The notes below the pieces were generated by a model. The model saw only the letters and a program-made list of their open reading frames with translations. It did not search any database and was not told the DNA's origin. A stretch of DNA of 64,000 nt from the NCBI GenBank assembly GCA_035637115.1, contig DASPXV010000250.1, positions 1-64,000 on the forward strand. Direction: 5' to 3'. Both the position numbers and the translations under genes were made by a program. Positions 9,042 through 18,184 of this stretch are shown here, one piece after another. Within the stretch, counting starts at the first letter, position 1. Each line of letters opens with the position of its first letter. This stretch comes from JAICSD01 sp035637115 (GTDB taxonomy: Bacteria; Acidobacteriota; Vicinamibacteria; Vicinamibacterales; 2-12-FULL-66-21).

Positions 9042-10243
9042 CAGTCGTGCAGCGTCCCATCCATCAGGCGCGCGACGGGAAGATAGGCGCGTTGATACGG
9101 AAACGTCGCGGCGAGCCGTTCGTCGATGTCCACACCCAGGCCCGGCGCATCGCCGGGATGCATCACGCCATCCGCGAAAGTGTACGTGTGAGAGAACACC
9201 CGCTCCGTCTCCTCAGCGTGCGGCATGTATTCCTGGATCCCGAAGTTGTGAACGCTGAGATCGAAGTGCAGCGCCGCTGCGAGACAGACGGGACTGAGGT
9301 CTGTGGCCCCATGCGAGCCCGTGCGCACGCCATGCACTTCGGCAAGCGCGGCGATCTTGCGCATGTGGCTCAGGCCTCCCGCATGGACGACGGTGGCCCT
9401 GATGTAGTCGATCAGCTGCTCCTGCATCAGCCCGCGGCAGTCGTGAATCGAGTTGAAGATCTCCCCGACGGCAAGCGGCGTCGTAGTGTGCTGCCGAATC
9501 AGACGGAAGCCCTCGTGATTCTCGGCCGGCGTAGGATCCTCGAGCCAGAACAGCGCGTACGGTTCAAGCGAACGCCCCAGCCGCGCCGCCTCAATCGGCG
9601 TGAGCCGATGATGCGCGTCATGCAGGAGGTGAAGCTCCGGACCGAACTCGTGGCGCAGCCGCTCGAAGAGCGGCGCGACCGACATCAGATACCGTTCACT
9701 GTTCCAGCGCGTTTCCGTCACCGCTCCGCGCGCCGCCGGTTCGTACCGATCGTTTTGTCCGATACCATACGTCTGCGCCAGTCCCGGGACTCTGCACTGC
9801 GCGCGCACAGCCTTGTAGCCGCGGGCGACATAACGTCCGACCGACTCGACGGCGGCGTCGATCGTCTCGCCGCCGGCATGCCCGTACACCATCACCGCGT
9901 CGCGCGATGCGCCACCGAGCAACTGGTAGACCGGCGCGTCCAGCGCCTTTCCTTTGATGTCCCACAACGCCGTATCGACGGCTGCGATCGCGGACATCGT
10001 GACCGGACCGCGCCGCCAGTACGCGCCCTTGTAGAGGAACTGCCAGATGTCTTCGATCCGTCTCGCATCCAGGCCGGCGATCGCCGGGATGACGTGATCG
10101 GTGAGGTAGCTCGCCACTGCGAGCTCGCGTCCGTTGAGCGTGGCATCGCCGAGTCCGTAGAGGCCGTCTTCCGTCTCGATCTTGAGCGTGACGAAGTTTC
10201 GCCCGGGGCTGCACGTGATGACGGTGGCGCCGGTGATCTTCAT
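9038..10243 (-). CDS. manD: D-mannonate dehydratase, ManD/RspA type (enolase superfamily)
   Basis: Cytoplasmic enzyme of 401 aa converting D-mannonate to 2-keto-3-deoxygluconate, the third step of bacterial glucuronate breakdown. It is full length and ends in DGTLHDW, the usual ManD tail. The family's active-site residues are present: Arg147 (KAVRAQC), Tyr159 (AQTYG), metal ligands Asp209, Glu235 (WLEDP) and Glu261 (VGEIFNS), and His211 (HDAHHRLTP). Low-activity ManD paralogues share most of these, so activity is probable rather than certain. The start is ATG 10243, 18 bases after the propeller gene, and the stop overlaps aguA. Other glucuronate genes (uxaC, uxaB, kdgK) are not in the window. 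Confidence 0.88.
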   Translation of the reverse strand: MKITGATVITCSPGRNFVTLKIETEDGLYGLGDATLNGRELAVASYLTDHVIPAIAGLDARRIEDIWQFLYKGAYWRRGPVTMSAIAAVDTALWDIKGKALDAPVYQLLGGASRDAVMVYGHAGGETIDAAVESVGRYVARGYKAVRAQCRVPGLAQTYGIGQNDRYEPAARGAVTETRWNSERYLMSVAPLFERLRHEFGPELHLLHDAHHRLTPIEAARLGRSLEPYALFWLEDPTPAENHEGFRLIRQHTTTPLAVGEIFNSIHDCRGLMQEQLIDYIRATVVHAGGLSHMRKIAALAEVHGVRTGSHGATDLSPVCLAAALHFDLSVHNFGIQEYMPHAEETERVFSHTYTFADGVMHPGDAPGLGVDIDERLAATFPYQRAYLPVARLMDGTLHDW

Positions 10244-10261
10244 GCGTCGCGTGTGCTTCGA

Positions 10262-11344
10262 TTAGCGGCGCTGGCCGATGCCGAACTGATCGCCGTTCTT
10301 CACCGGCTTGCCGCCGGCGAAAACGATCTCGACCACTTTTTCACTCTGGACCGCGCGGCCGGTCTCGTCCGTCAGCGTCGCCACGACCTTTCTCGTCTTC
10401 GTATCGATGATTTCCCCCGTGGAGGGGAACGCGTGCCGGCCATCGAGGCTGAAGGTGATCCAGCCTGGCTGATCGCGCAGTTTAATCGACGCGATCTGCT
10501 TCGGCGGCATGACGCGCGCATCGAAGATATGGATCGACTCGTTCGCGCCGTCCGACAGCCAGAGCTCACGTTCATCGGGTGTCAGCGCGACGCCGTGGCT
10601 GGGGCAGCCGTGCCGCTTGACGGGTCCTTTCGAATACCCCGTGACCTCGACCCGATGCAGCATCTTTCCCGTCTGCAGGTCGCCGACTTCAAATCCGAGC
10701 AGGCCGTTGACGTTGACGAAGCAGAGCGTCTGCGCGCCGTTGATCGTGAACGGACGGATCACTTCCGAGAACGGGCCCACCTGTTTGACGACGGTGTGCG
10801 TGGCGGGATCCGCGACGTCCAGCAGCTTCGACTTCAGGCCCGCGAGGTACACGCGATGGCCGTCCGGTCCGTAAATGGTGTTGTGCGCGCCGGACCTGGT
10901 CACGATCTGTGCCCGCTGCGCACCGGTATCGCCGTCGAGGACTGTCCAGTAAGGTCCCTCGAGCGACGGCACGTACAGGAGTTTTCCGTCGGGGGAAATC
11001 GCGAGACGATCCGCGCCTCCGTCCAGCACGTGATCCCAGACCTTGCGATCGGTCCCCAGGTCGAACGCCATCACATGGCCGAGCGTCGTCACGTAGAGCC
11101 GCCCGGTCGCGGCGCTCGCGGCGATGCCTTTCACGTTCTGCGGCGCTTCTCCCTTCGGGATGTCCTCCGAAGGAATGCGGCGGACGAAGCGATAGCCGCG
11201 ATCCATGTCGAACACGAGCACGCCGACGCCGCCGTGCTCGACGTAGTTGCGGATGCCCGGCTCCGCCACGTACAGGTAGTGGCGCTCCGGGACAGGTGCG
11301 AGCGCGAGCAATAAGCACAGCGGGAAGAGATAAAGGTGGCGCAT
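10262..11344 (-). CDS. Exported YncE-like beta-propeller protein
   Basis: 360 aa with a short signal peptide (about 1-19) followed by repeated propeller blades, for example RLYVTTLGHVMAFD, RLAISPDGKLLYVPS, GVALTPDERELWLSDG and ITFSLDGRHAF. This YncE/lactonase-like fold is not diagnostic of one activity. It is first in the operon with manD and aguA, so a role in sensing, binding or processing the glycan is possible but unproven. The start ATG 11344 has TATCCT 8 bases upstream and no Shine-Dalgarno. The frame is open another 94 codons upstream, but that stretch belongs to the aminotransferase relic. Confidence 0.75.
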   Translation of the reverse strand: MRHLYLFPLCLLLALAPVPERHYLYVAEPGIRNYVEHGGVGVLVFDMDRGYRFVRRIPSEDIPKGEAPQNVKGIAASAATGRLYVTTLGHVMAFDLGTDRKVWDHVLDGGADRLAISPDGKLLYVPSLEGPYWTVLDGDTGAQRAQIVTRSGAHNTIYGPDGHRVYLAGLKSKLLDVADPATHTVVKQVGPFSEVIRPFTINGAQTLCFVNVNGLLGFEVGDLQTGKMLHRVEVTGYSKGPVKRHGCPSHGVALTPDERELWLSDGANESIHIFDARVMPPKQIASIKLRDQPGWITFSLDGRHAFPSTGEIIDTKTRKVVATLTDETGRAVQSEKVVEIVFAGGKPVKNGDQFGIGQRR

Positions 11345-11352
11345 ACGCGGCA

Positions 11353-11358
11353 AGGATA
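11353..11358 (-). promoter_or_regulatory. -10-like TATCCT, propeller-manD-aguA operon
   Basis: TATCCT on the minus strand, 8 bases before ATG 11344. Transcription would start at or next to the ATG. It belongs to the recurrent TANNNT pattern. Confidence 0.5.
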
Positions 11359-11382
11359 CAGGGTCACGGCGAGCGGCGCACT

Positions 11383-11626
11383 CGCAAGTGCCTCGGAGAT
11401 CGCCCGCTGTATACGATCGTCGGCGCGTCCGAGGATGGTCGCGCCCCAGCGCATCGTGTAATCGATGAACTGATGCCCATCCGGATCCCAGACGTATGCC
11501 CGTTTTGCCTCCGCGATGAACGAGCTGCAGGAAGCGCGATCCGGCCGGCATCAGTCCCGTGTCGACGAGCGCGGCATGGAAGCTGGGGAAGTCCGTGACC
11601 TCGGCGAGTCGATCGACCAGCCACAT
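11383..11626 (-). pseudogene. N-terminal relic of class III (GSAM-like) aminotransferase, frameshifted
   Basis: On the minus strand one frame reads SSFIAEAKRAYVWDPDG and then HQFIDYTMRWGATILG, followed by a helix-like RADDRIQRAISEALA. This is the N-terminal signature of glutamate-1-semialdehyde-aminomutase-like PLP aminotransferases (compare AYVWDVDGNRYIDY...WGPLILG). The preceding codons (VDRLAEVTDFPSFHAALV, then GLMPAG) lie in another frame, so there is a frameshift near 11535. The rest of the enzyme, including the PLP lysine, is absent because the propeller gene begins at 11344. It is therefore a decayed 5' fragment. The family match is by eye; the upstream part is less certain. Confidence 0.55.
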
Positions 11627-11672
11627 GGCGGCGATGATACCCTCTCACGGGTTTCACCAGCCGGGGGCAACC

Positions 11673-14369
11673 ATGCATTCCACACGCCGGGGATTCCTCA
11701 AGGCAGGCGCGGCGCTGGCGGGCGCTGGACTCGGTCGCGTTTCCGCTGTTCTGGCAGCGGCACGCCCGGGCGTATCAATCGTCGCCAGCTCGGCTGACGG
11801 CGTCGTGTCGTCCGCGCCCGGCCGCTGGGCGGCGACAGAGCTCGAACAGGTGTTGGCCGCGCGCGGCGTCGCCGTCCACAGGTGCGAGCGGCTCGCGCAG
11901 GCGCCGCGCGGAGATCGCTGCATTGTCCTCGCTGGATCGAGCGTGGCTCATGCATCCGGTCCGCTTTCGCGAGCTGGTGTGAGGATCGAGGAGACCGCCG
12001 AGGCTCTGGCGCTCGCGCCCGTTCGGCACGAGGGCAGAGACATCCTGCTCGCGTGCGGGAACGACACACGCGGTCTTTCATACGCGCTGCTGGAACTCGC
12101 CGACCGTGTGCGCCACGAATCGGATCCATGGCGCGCGCTCGCGCTGCGTGAGGCCGTTGCGGAGCGCCCCGCCAACGCGGTCCGCGGCATCACGCGGCTC
12201 TTCACAAGCGACATCGAGGACAAGCCGTGGTTCAACGACCGTGCGATGTGGCCCGAATACCTCGGCATGCTCGCGACGCAGCGTTTCAACAGGTTCAACC
12301 TCGCGCTCGGGATCGGCTACGACTTCCTTCGAAACGTCACCGACGCGTACTTCCTGTTCGCCTATCCGTTCCTGCTGCGCGTGCCCGGCTACGACGTGCG
12401 CGTGCCGCAACTGCCCGATGCGGAGCGCGACGGCAACCTGGAGATGCTCAGATTCATCAGCGAACAGGCGGTCGAGCGCGGCCTGCACTTCCAGCTGGGA
12501 ATCTGGATGCACGGCTACGAGTGGATCGACAGCCCGAGGCCGAACTACACGATTGCCGGGCTGACTCGCGAGACGCATGGCCCCTATTGCCGCGACGCGA
12601 TCCGCGCGCTGTTGAAGGCGTGCCCGGCGATCGGCGGGGTCACGTTCCGCATTCACGGGGAGAGCGGAGTCGAGGAGGGCAGCTACGACTTCTGGAAGTC
12701 GGTGTTCGAGGGAGTCGCCACGTGCGGCCGCACCGTCGAGATCGACATGCACGCGAAAGGCATGGACCAGGCGATGCTCGATCTCGGAGTGGCGAGCGGC
12801 GCGCCGTTGAAGGTATCCCCCAAGTTCTGGGCGGAACACATGGGCATGCCGTATCACCAGGCGGAGATTCGCGAGCTCGAACGTCCGAAAGGCGGAGCGC
12901 AGGCGACAGGGCTGATGCGCCTGAGCACCGGCTCGCGCAGTTTCACGCGTTACGGTTATGGCGACCTGCTGCGCGAGGACCGGAAGTGGGGCGTACTGCA
13001 CAGGATCTGGCCGGGGACGCAGCGCCTGTTGATCTCGGGCGATCCCGTCACGGCGGCGGCGTACTCGCGCGCGTTCAGCTTCTGTGGCAGTGACGGCGTC
13101 GAGATCATGGAGCCGCTGTCATTCAAGGGGCGACGCGGCTCCGGAATCGCCGGCGATCGCTGCGGCTACCAGGATGTCTCGCTCAGGCCGCGCTGGGACT
13201 GGCAGAAGTATCTCTACACCTACAGGGTCTGGGGCAGGCTCCTATACAATCCGGCCGCTGAGCCCGACGCGTGGCGCCGCTATTTGCGAACGGAGTTCGG
13301 CGCGGCGGCGCCGGCCTTTGAATCAGCGCTCGGCAGCGCGAGCCGCATCCTTCCGATCGTCACAACCGCCCATGGCCCGTCGGCTGCGAACAACACGTAC
13401 TGGCCCGAGATGTACACGAATCAGGCGATCGCAGACGAGGCGCATCCGGGGCCGTACGGCGACACGCCGGCGCCGCGCGTGTTCGGCAACGTGAGCCCGT
13501 TCGATCCGCAGCTCTTCTCACGCATCAATGAGTTCGCCGACGAACTGCTGACGAATCAGCGGACGGGCAAATACTCCCCGATCGAGGTGGCGCAGTGGAT
13601 CGAGGATCGCGCGGCGGCCGCGACGCGGCATCTCGCGGATGCCGAAGTGCGCGCGACGCGAAATCGCCGGCCGGAACATCGGCGCCTCGCGATCGACGTG
13701 GCGCTGCAGGCCGATCTCGGGAAGTTCTTTGGCGCGAAGATCCGCAGCGCCGTCCTGTTTCGCATCCATGAGAAGACGGGTGACCGGACCGCCCTCGAGG
13801 AGTCCCTGAATTTGTACCGGGCGGCGCGCGCGACCTGGGCCGAACTTGCGAATCGTGCGAGCGTCTACGCCGATGATGTTACCGTCGGTGAGCTCCGGCA
13901 TCTGCGCGGCCACTGGCGCGATCGGCTGCCCGCGCTGGATGCGGACATCGCGGTGATGGCGAGAAAGCTGGACGACGCGAGACGCGGAATAGCGGCTCCA
14001 GAGGTCGCGGCCGCGGTGAAGGAAGCACTGGGACGCCCGGAACGCCGCAAGGTCGACGCGGAACACACCCCTCCCGACCACTTCCTTGCGGGACAGCCGC
14101 TTGAATTGGCCGTCGCGCTCGCGGCACCGGCGCCGGTCCGCGTCCACTATCGGCACGTGAATCATGCTGAGCGCTACGACTCGATCGAGATGCAGTCGGC
14201 GGGGCGCCGCTATCATGCGACGATTCCAGGCGCCTACACTGATGCTCCGTATCCGCTCCAGTACTACTTCGAGGTGCGCGCGGCGTCCGGACGCGCGGCG
14301 TTATATCCGGGCTTCGATGCCGACCTGAACAATCAGCCGTACTTCGTCGTTCGGAGGGGCACGCCATGA
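11673..14369 (+). CDS. Tat-exported putative glycoside hydrolase, unknown family
   Basis: 898 aa, start ATG 11673. The N-terminus STRRGFLKAGAALAGAGLG is a twin-arginine signal. Residues about 33-160 form an alpha/beta domain ending in GNDTRGLSYALLELADRV, like the N-terminal domains before GH67/GH20 barrels. From about 165 a TIM-barrel-like region follows (NRFNLALGIGYDF, LGIWMHGYEWID, VTFRIHGESGVEEG with Glu330 a candidate catalytic acid, TVEIDMHAKGMD). A helical region (about 590-770) and a C-terminal beta domain complete it. I cannot assign a CAZy family. It is first of three overlapping genes for Tat-exported proteins, in a region with sulfatases and GH67, which supports glycan hydrolysis (inference). 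Confidence 0.6.
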   Translation: MHSTRRGFLKAGAALAGAGLGRVSAVLAAARPGVSIVASSADGVVSSAPGRWAATELEQVLAARGVAVHRCERLAQAPRGDRCIVLAGSSVAHASGPLSRAGVRIEETAEALALAPVRHEGRDILLACGNDTRGLSYALLELADRVRHESDPWRALALREAVAERPANAVRGITRLFTSDIEDKPWFNDRAMWPEYLGMLATQRFNRFNLALGIGYDFLRNVTDAYFLFAYPFLLRVPGYDVRVPQLPDAERDGNLEMLRFISEQAVERGLHFQLGIWMHGYEWIDSPRPNYTIAGLTRETHGPYCRDAIRALLKACPAIGGVTFRIHGESGVEEGSYDFWKSVFEGVATCGRTVEIDMHAKGMDQAMLDLGVASGAPLKVSPKFWAEHMGMPYHQAEIRELERPKGGAQATGLMRLSTGSRSFTRYGYGDLLREDRKWGVLHRIWPGTQRLLISGDPVTAAAYSRAFSFCGSDGVEIMEPLSFKGRRGSGIAGDRCGYQDVSLRPRWDWQKYLYTYRVWGRLLYNPAAEPDAWRRYLRTEFGAAAPAFESALGSASRILPIVTTAHGPSAANNTYWPEMYTNQAIADEAHPGPYGDTPAPRVFGNVSPFDPQLFSRINEFADELLTNQRTGKYSPIEVAQWIEDRAAAATRHLADAEVRATRNRRPEHRRLAIDVALQADLGKFFGAKIRSAVLFRIHEKTGDRTALEESLNLYRAARATWAELANRASVYADDVTVGELRHLRGHWRDRLPALDADIAVMARKLDDARRGIAAPEVAAAVKEALGRPERRKVDAEHTPPDHFLAGQPLELAVALAAPAPVRVHYRHVNHAERYDSIEMQSAGRRYHATIPGAYTDAPYPLQYYFEVRAASGRAALYPGFDADLNNQPYFVVRRGTP

Positions 14370-15853
14370 ATCGACGCGAGTTCATTGAAAATTCGGCGGC
14401 GGCCTGCGCGGGGGCCGTCGCGTTCGGCTGGCCTTCCGCCACATCCGCGCAAACCGCGGTACCCACGGTTGGCATTCAGATCGGCGCTGTGTCGTTCCTC
14501 GACGAAGGCACTGACAAGGTGCTCGACGCGCTGATCGAGATGGCAAGCATCAACACGTTGTTCCTTGCGACGTTCACCTATGGACGGGGGATTGGCGGAC
14601 GCCAGCCGCGCGGCACGCCGTTACCCGATCACGGCAAACAGGAATACGACGACAACTATCACGGCGGGAACTTTGCGACGCCGCATCCGCAGTTCTACAA
14701 GGGCACGACCATCGCCCCTGAGAGAGCGCCCGACTATCCCGGCTACGACGTGATTGCCGACGTGCTGCCGCGCGCGCACAGCCGAGGCATGAAAGTGATC
14801 TGCTGGTTCGAGGATGTCTTCCGCCGCGATGTCGCGGGCCTCGATAAGGCGTTCGAAGTCGACGTGCACGGCCGTCCCGCCGCGCGCGTGTGCTACCGCA
14901 ATCCGAACACGCTCAACTTCTGGCTCGGGCTGACCGAGGATTACCTGCGTTCGTATCAAGTCGACGGCCTGATGTTCGGCAGCGAGCGGCAGGGACCGCT
15001 GAACACCGCGCTCGGCGCGAGCCACGGCGGCGCCGCCGCGCCCGCCACGGTCGGATGCTTCTGCCCGCACTGCGTCGAGGCGGCGCGCAAGGACGGCATC
15101 AACGTCGAGCGCGCGAAAGCCGGATACCTGGCGCTCGAGCGCTGGGTGGATGAGATGAAGGGAGGGCATCGCCCCACAGACGGCGCGTTCGTTACTTTCT
15201 GGCGGATCCTCGTGGAGCAACCAGAGGTGCTGGCGTGGGAACGGCTGTGGAACGAAGGGCTGCGCGACACGTATCGCGCGATGTATCACAAGGCGCACGA
15301 GATCGCGCCGCAGAAGCCGATGGGATGGCACATCTGGCATACGAACTCGTTCGCACCCTTCTACCGTGCCGAACAGGACTACCGCGCGTTCTCCGCGTAT
15401 TCGGACTTCCTGAAGGTCGTCATGTATCACGACTCTGGCGGCCCGCGCATGGCGCGCTACATCCGCAACGTGAACGCCACCCTCTTTGCCGATCTCACAC
15501 CCGAGCAGACGACTGAGCTCACGTACCGGATCCAGCAGTACGGCGCGGAAGCGTCCCTCGATAAATTACCGACCACCGGGTTGTCCGCCGACTACGTGCG
15601 GCGCGAGACGCGCCGCGCGGTCGCGGGCGTTACGGGGAACACACGCGTGTGGCCGGGCATCGAGATCGACGTCCCTACAGGTGAAAACGAAAAAAAGACA
15701 ACGCCGGATAGCGCGTACCAGGCGGCGAAGGCCGCGTTTGACGGCGGAGCGCACGGACTGATCCTCTCGAGAAAGTACTCCGAGATGAAACTCGACAACC
15801 TGCGCGCCGCCGGCCGCGCGATCCGGGAATCGATCCGCATTCCGGGGCTCTGA
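14366..15853 (+). CDS. Tat-exported putative TIM-barrel hydrolase
   Basis: 495 aa, start ATG 14366 overlapping the previous stop by four bases (ATGA). The N-terminus NRREFIENSAAACAGAVAF is a Tat signal ending near SAQT. The mature part reads like a (beta/alpha)8 barrel: NTLFLATFTYGRG, GMKVICWFEDVFRRD, DGLMFGSERQGP, then a Cys motif CFCPHC, MGWHIWHTN, and VWPGIEIDVPTGE near the end. The CFCPHC element after a DG(L/F) strand recurs in the next gene (CFCANC), as in several poorly characterised GH-like families. The catalytic residues are not identifiable with confidence. Middle gene of the operon. Confidence 0.55.
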   Translation: MNRREFIENSAAACAGAVAFGWPSATSAQTAVPTVGIQIGAVSFLDEGTDKVLDALIEMASINTLFLATFTYGRGIGGRQPRGTPLPDHGKQEYDDNYHGGNFATPHPQFYKGTTIAPERAPDYPGYDVIADVLPRAHSRGMKVICWFEDVFRRDVAGLDKAFEVDVHGRPAARVCYRNPNTLNFWLGLTEDYLRSYQVDGLMFGSERQGPLNTALGASHGGAAAPATVGCFCPHCVEAARKDGINVERAKAGYLALERWVDEMKGGHRPTDGAFVTFWRILVEQPEVLAWERLWNEGLRDTYRAMYHKAHEIAPQKPMGWHIWHTNSFAPFYRAEQDYRAFSAYSDFLKVVMYHDSGGPRMARYIRNVNATLFADLTPEQTTELTYRIQQYGAEASLDKLPTTGLSADYVRRETRRAVAGVTGNTRVWPGIEIDVPTGENEKKTTPDSAYQAAKAAFDGGAHGLILSRKYSEMKLDNLRAAGRAIRESIRIPGL

Positions 15854-15857
15854 TCCC

Positions 15858-18143
15858 GTGACGAAGCAGCGGATCACGCGACGCACATTTCTTCATCACA
15901 CCGTCGCGACGACGGCGCTCGCCCTGAGCGGCAGCCGTGCGGCTGTCGCGACGACATCATCGCAGCGCCCTGGCGCCGTGCCCTGGTATCGGCGCGCGTA
16001 TCTTTGGGGGCAGACCAACATCACCGAAAAGGATCCCGTCCAGTACGACATCCCCTGGTGGCGTCAGCAGTGGAAGCGAACGCAGGTGCAGGCCCTCATC
16101 ATCAACGCCGGCGGGATCGTCGCGTACTACCCAAGCAGGTTTCCGCTCCACCACCGCGCCGAGTTCCTGAACGGACGCGATCTGTTCGGAGAGCTGACGC
16201 AGGCGGCGCATGACGACGGTCTGTTCGTGATGGCGCGCATGGATTCGAACAGAACCGCCGAAGACTTCTTTCAAGCGCATCCCGACTGGTTCGCGCGCGA
16301 TGCCGACGGAAAACCCTACCGCGCGGCCGACAAGTACATCACCTGCATCAACAGTCCCTATTACGACGAATATCTGCCGGCCGTGCTGCAGGAAATCGCG
16401 CAGCGCTCGCATCCTGACGGGTTCACCGACAACAGCTGGGCGGGCATGGGGCGGGAGAGCATCTGTTTCTGCGCGAATTGCGAACGGAAGTTCAAGGCCG
16501 CAACCGGCAAGTCGCTTCCGCGGAGGGCCGACTGGGACGATTCCGCATATCGCGAATGGATCATGTGGAGCTACGCCCGTCGCATCGAAGTGTGGGAGGT
16601 GAACAATCGCACGACGCGCACGGCGGGCGGTCCGGACTGCATCTGGTCCGGCATGAACAGCGGCTCGATCACCGCGCAGGCGCAGTCGTTCCGCGATCTC
16701 CGCGAGATCTGCAGGCGGGCCGACATCATCATGCTCGACCACCAGCGGCGCGATGACGATACGGGATTTCAGCAGAACGGCGATACGGGGAAGCGCGTCC
16801 ATGCGCTGCTCGGGTGGGACAAGCTCGCGCCCGAGTCGATGGCGATGTATCAGTCCGGTCCCGGCTACTACCGTGTGGCGAGCAAGCCCGCCGCCGAAGC
16901 GCGGATGTGGATGATCGCCGGGATCGCGGGCGGGATCCAGCCGTGGTGGCATTACGTCGGCGCGTACCATGAGGACCGGCGGATGTATCGCACGCCGGAG
17001 CCGGTCACGCGCTGGTGGAAGGCCAACGAGCAGTACCTGGTGAATCGCACGCCCGTCGCGGCGATTGGCGTGATCTGGACGCAGCGCAACACGGACTTTT
17101 TCGGGCGTGATGCCGCCGCCGAACGTGTCGACGCCCCTTACACGGGATTCATGCACGCACTCGTCCGCGCGCGGATTCCCTACGTGCCCGTTCACGGGGA
17201 CGACATTGCACACACTGCGAACGTTCGCGTGCTGGTTCTTCCGAACGTCGGTGCGTTGTCTGATGCTCAGGCGTCGGCAATTCGCCAATTCGTCCGCAAC
17301 GGAGGATCGCTCGTCGCAACGGGGGACACCGGCTCGTACACCGAATGGGGCGATCCGCGGCCGGACTTTGCGCTGGCGGATCTGTTTGGATGCCACAGGA
17401 TTGGTGCGGCGCCGAAGCTGACGTCAAGCCGCGGAGCTAACCGCGCTGCGAGCGAGCACACGTATCTCAGGCTGAGCCCGGAATGGCGCGCCCGCGTCGA
17501 CGGGCCGAAGGTTGGGAACGAGCCGGCGGCCACCGGCGTGAGGCACGAAGTGCTGCGCGGATTCGACGAGACGGACATCCTCCCCTTCGGCGGGACGATC
17601 GCGCCGCTGCGCGTCGATGCTGAGGCAGCTGTCCCGCTCACGCTGGTGCCCGCATTTCCGACTTACCCGCCGGAGACGGCGTGGATGCGTGAGCCCAGGA
17701 GCGGCATTCCCGGCCTCGTCGTGTCGCAGCGCGGCGCCTCGCGCATCGCGTACATGCCTGCCGACGTGGATCGCCGCTACGCACGCGACCACCTGCCGGA
17801 TCACGCCGCGTTACTGGCAAACATCGTGCGGTGGGCCGCGGGTTCGGATGTGCCCTTGACCGTCGAGGGCCCGGGACTGATCGACTGCCACCTGTACGAA
17901 CAACCCGGGCGCCTGATTCTTCACATGGTGAACCTGACCAGCGAAGCGACGTGGCGCGCGCCCCTCGACGAGCTGATCCCGGTCGGGCCGTTCAAGGTGA
18001 AGGTCCGAATCCGGGGGCGGGTCGCATCACCTGCACTTCGTCTCCTGGTATCGCAGCGCTCGGCGCGCGCGACCGTTGCCGATGATTACGCCGTGTTCAA
18101 CGTCGACCGCATCACCGATCACGAAGTCATCGTGGTTGGTTGA
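15858..18143 (+). CDS. Tat-exported GH42-like / hypothetical glycosyl hydrolase
   Basis: 761 aa, GTG start 15858, four bases after the upstream stop. ITRRTFLHHTVATTALALSG is a Tat signal. Residues about 45-390 look like a glycosidase-type barrel (ALIINAGGIVAYYPS, FVMARMDSNR, HPDGFTDNSWAG, CFCANC, IWSGMNSGS, GIQPWWHYVGAY). Residues about 400-520 resemble the beta-galactosidase trimerisation (class I GATase-like) domain, with VRVLVLPNVGALSD and FVRNGGSLVATGDTG. The C-terminal part is beta-rich and includes LHMVNLTSE. The architecture is that of GH42-related and 'hypothetical glycosyl hydrolase' proteins. Substrate unknown; probably acts with its two upstream neighbours. Confidence 0.65.
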   Translation: MTKQRITRRTFLHHTVATTALALSGSRAAVATTSSQRPGAVPWYRRAYLWGQTNITEKDPVQYDIPWWRQQWKRTQVQALIINAGGIVAYYPSRFPLHHRAEFLNGRDLFGELTQAAHDDGLFVMARMDSNRTAEDFFQAHPDWFARDADGKPYRAADKYITCINSPYYDEYLPAVLQEIAQRSHPDGFTDNSWAGMGRESICFCANCERKFKAATGKSLPRRADWDDSAYREWIMWSYARRIEVWEVNNRTTRTAGGPDCIWSGMNSGSITAQAQSFRDLREICRRADIIMLDHQRRDDDTGFQQNGDTGKRVHALLGWDKLAPESMAMYQSGPGYYRVASKPAAEARMWMIAGIAGGIQPWWHYVGAYHEDRRMYRTPEPVTRWWKANEQYLVNRTPVAAIGVIWTQRNTDFFGRDAAAERVDAPYTGFMHALVRARIPYVPVHGDDIAHTANVRVLVLPNVGALSDAQASAIRQFVRNGGSLVATGDTGSYTEWGDPRPDFALADLFGCHRIGAAPKLTSSRGANRAASEHTYLRLSPEWRARVDGPKVGNEPAATGVRHEVLRGFDETDILPFGGTIAPLRVDAEAAVPLTLVPAFPTYPPETAWMREPRSGIPGLVVSQRGASRIAYMPADVDRRYARDHLPDHAALLANIVRWAAGSDVPLTVEGPGLIDCHLYEQPGRLILHMVNLTSEATWRAPLDELIPVGPFKVKVRIRGRVASPALRLLVSQRSARATVADDYAVFNVDRITDHEVIVVG

Positions 18144-18184
18144 AGCGCTTGCATCCGCGCCTTGTCAGTGGCATGGTCCTCGTC

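Noticed and set aside
8849..11314. Very long plus-strand open frame (821 codons) opposite manD and the propeller gene
   Set aside because: No family signal, Arg/His/Asp-rich composition, and it lies antisense to genes with intact catalytic motifs. Long antisense frames are expected at this G+C.
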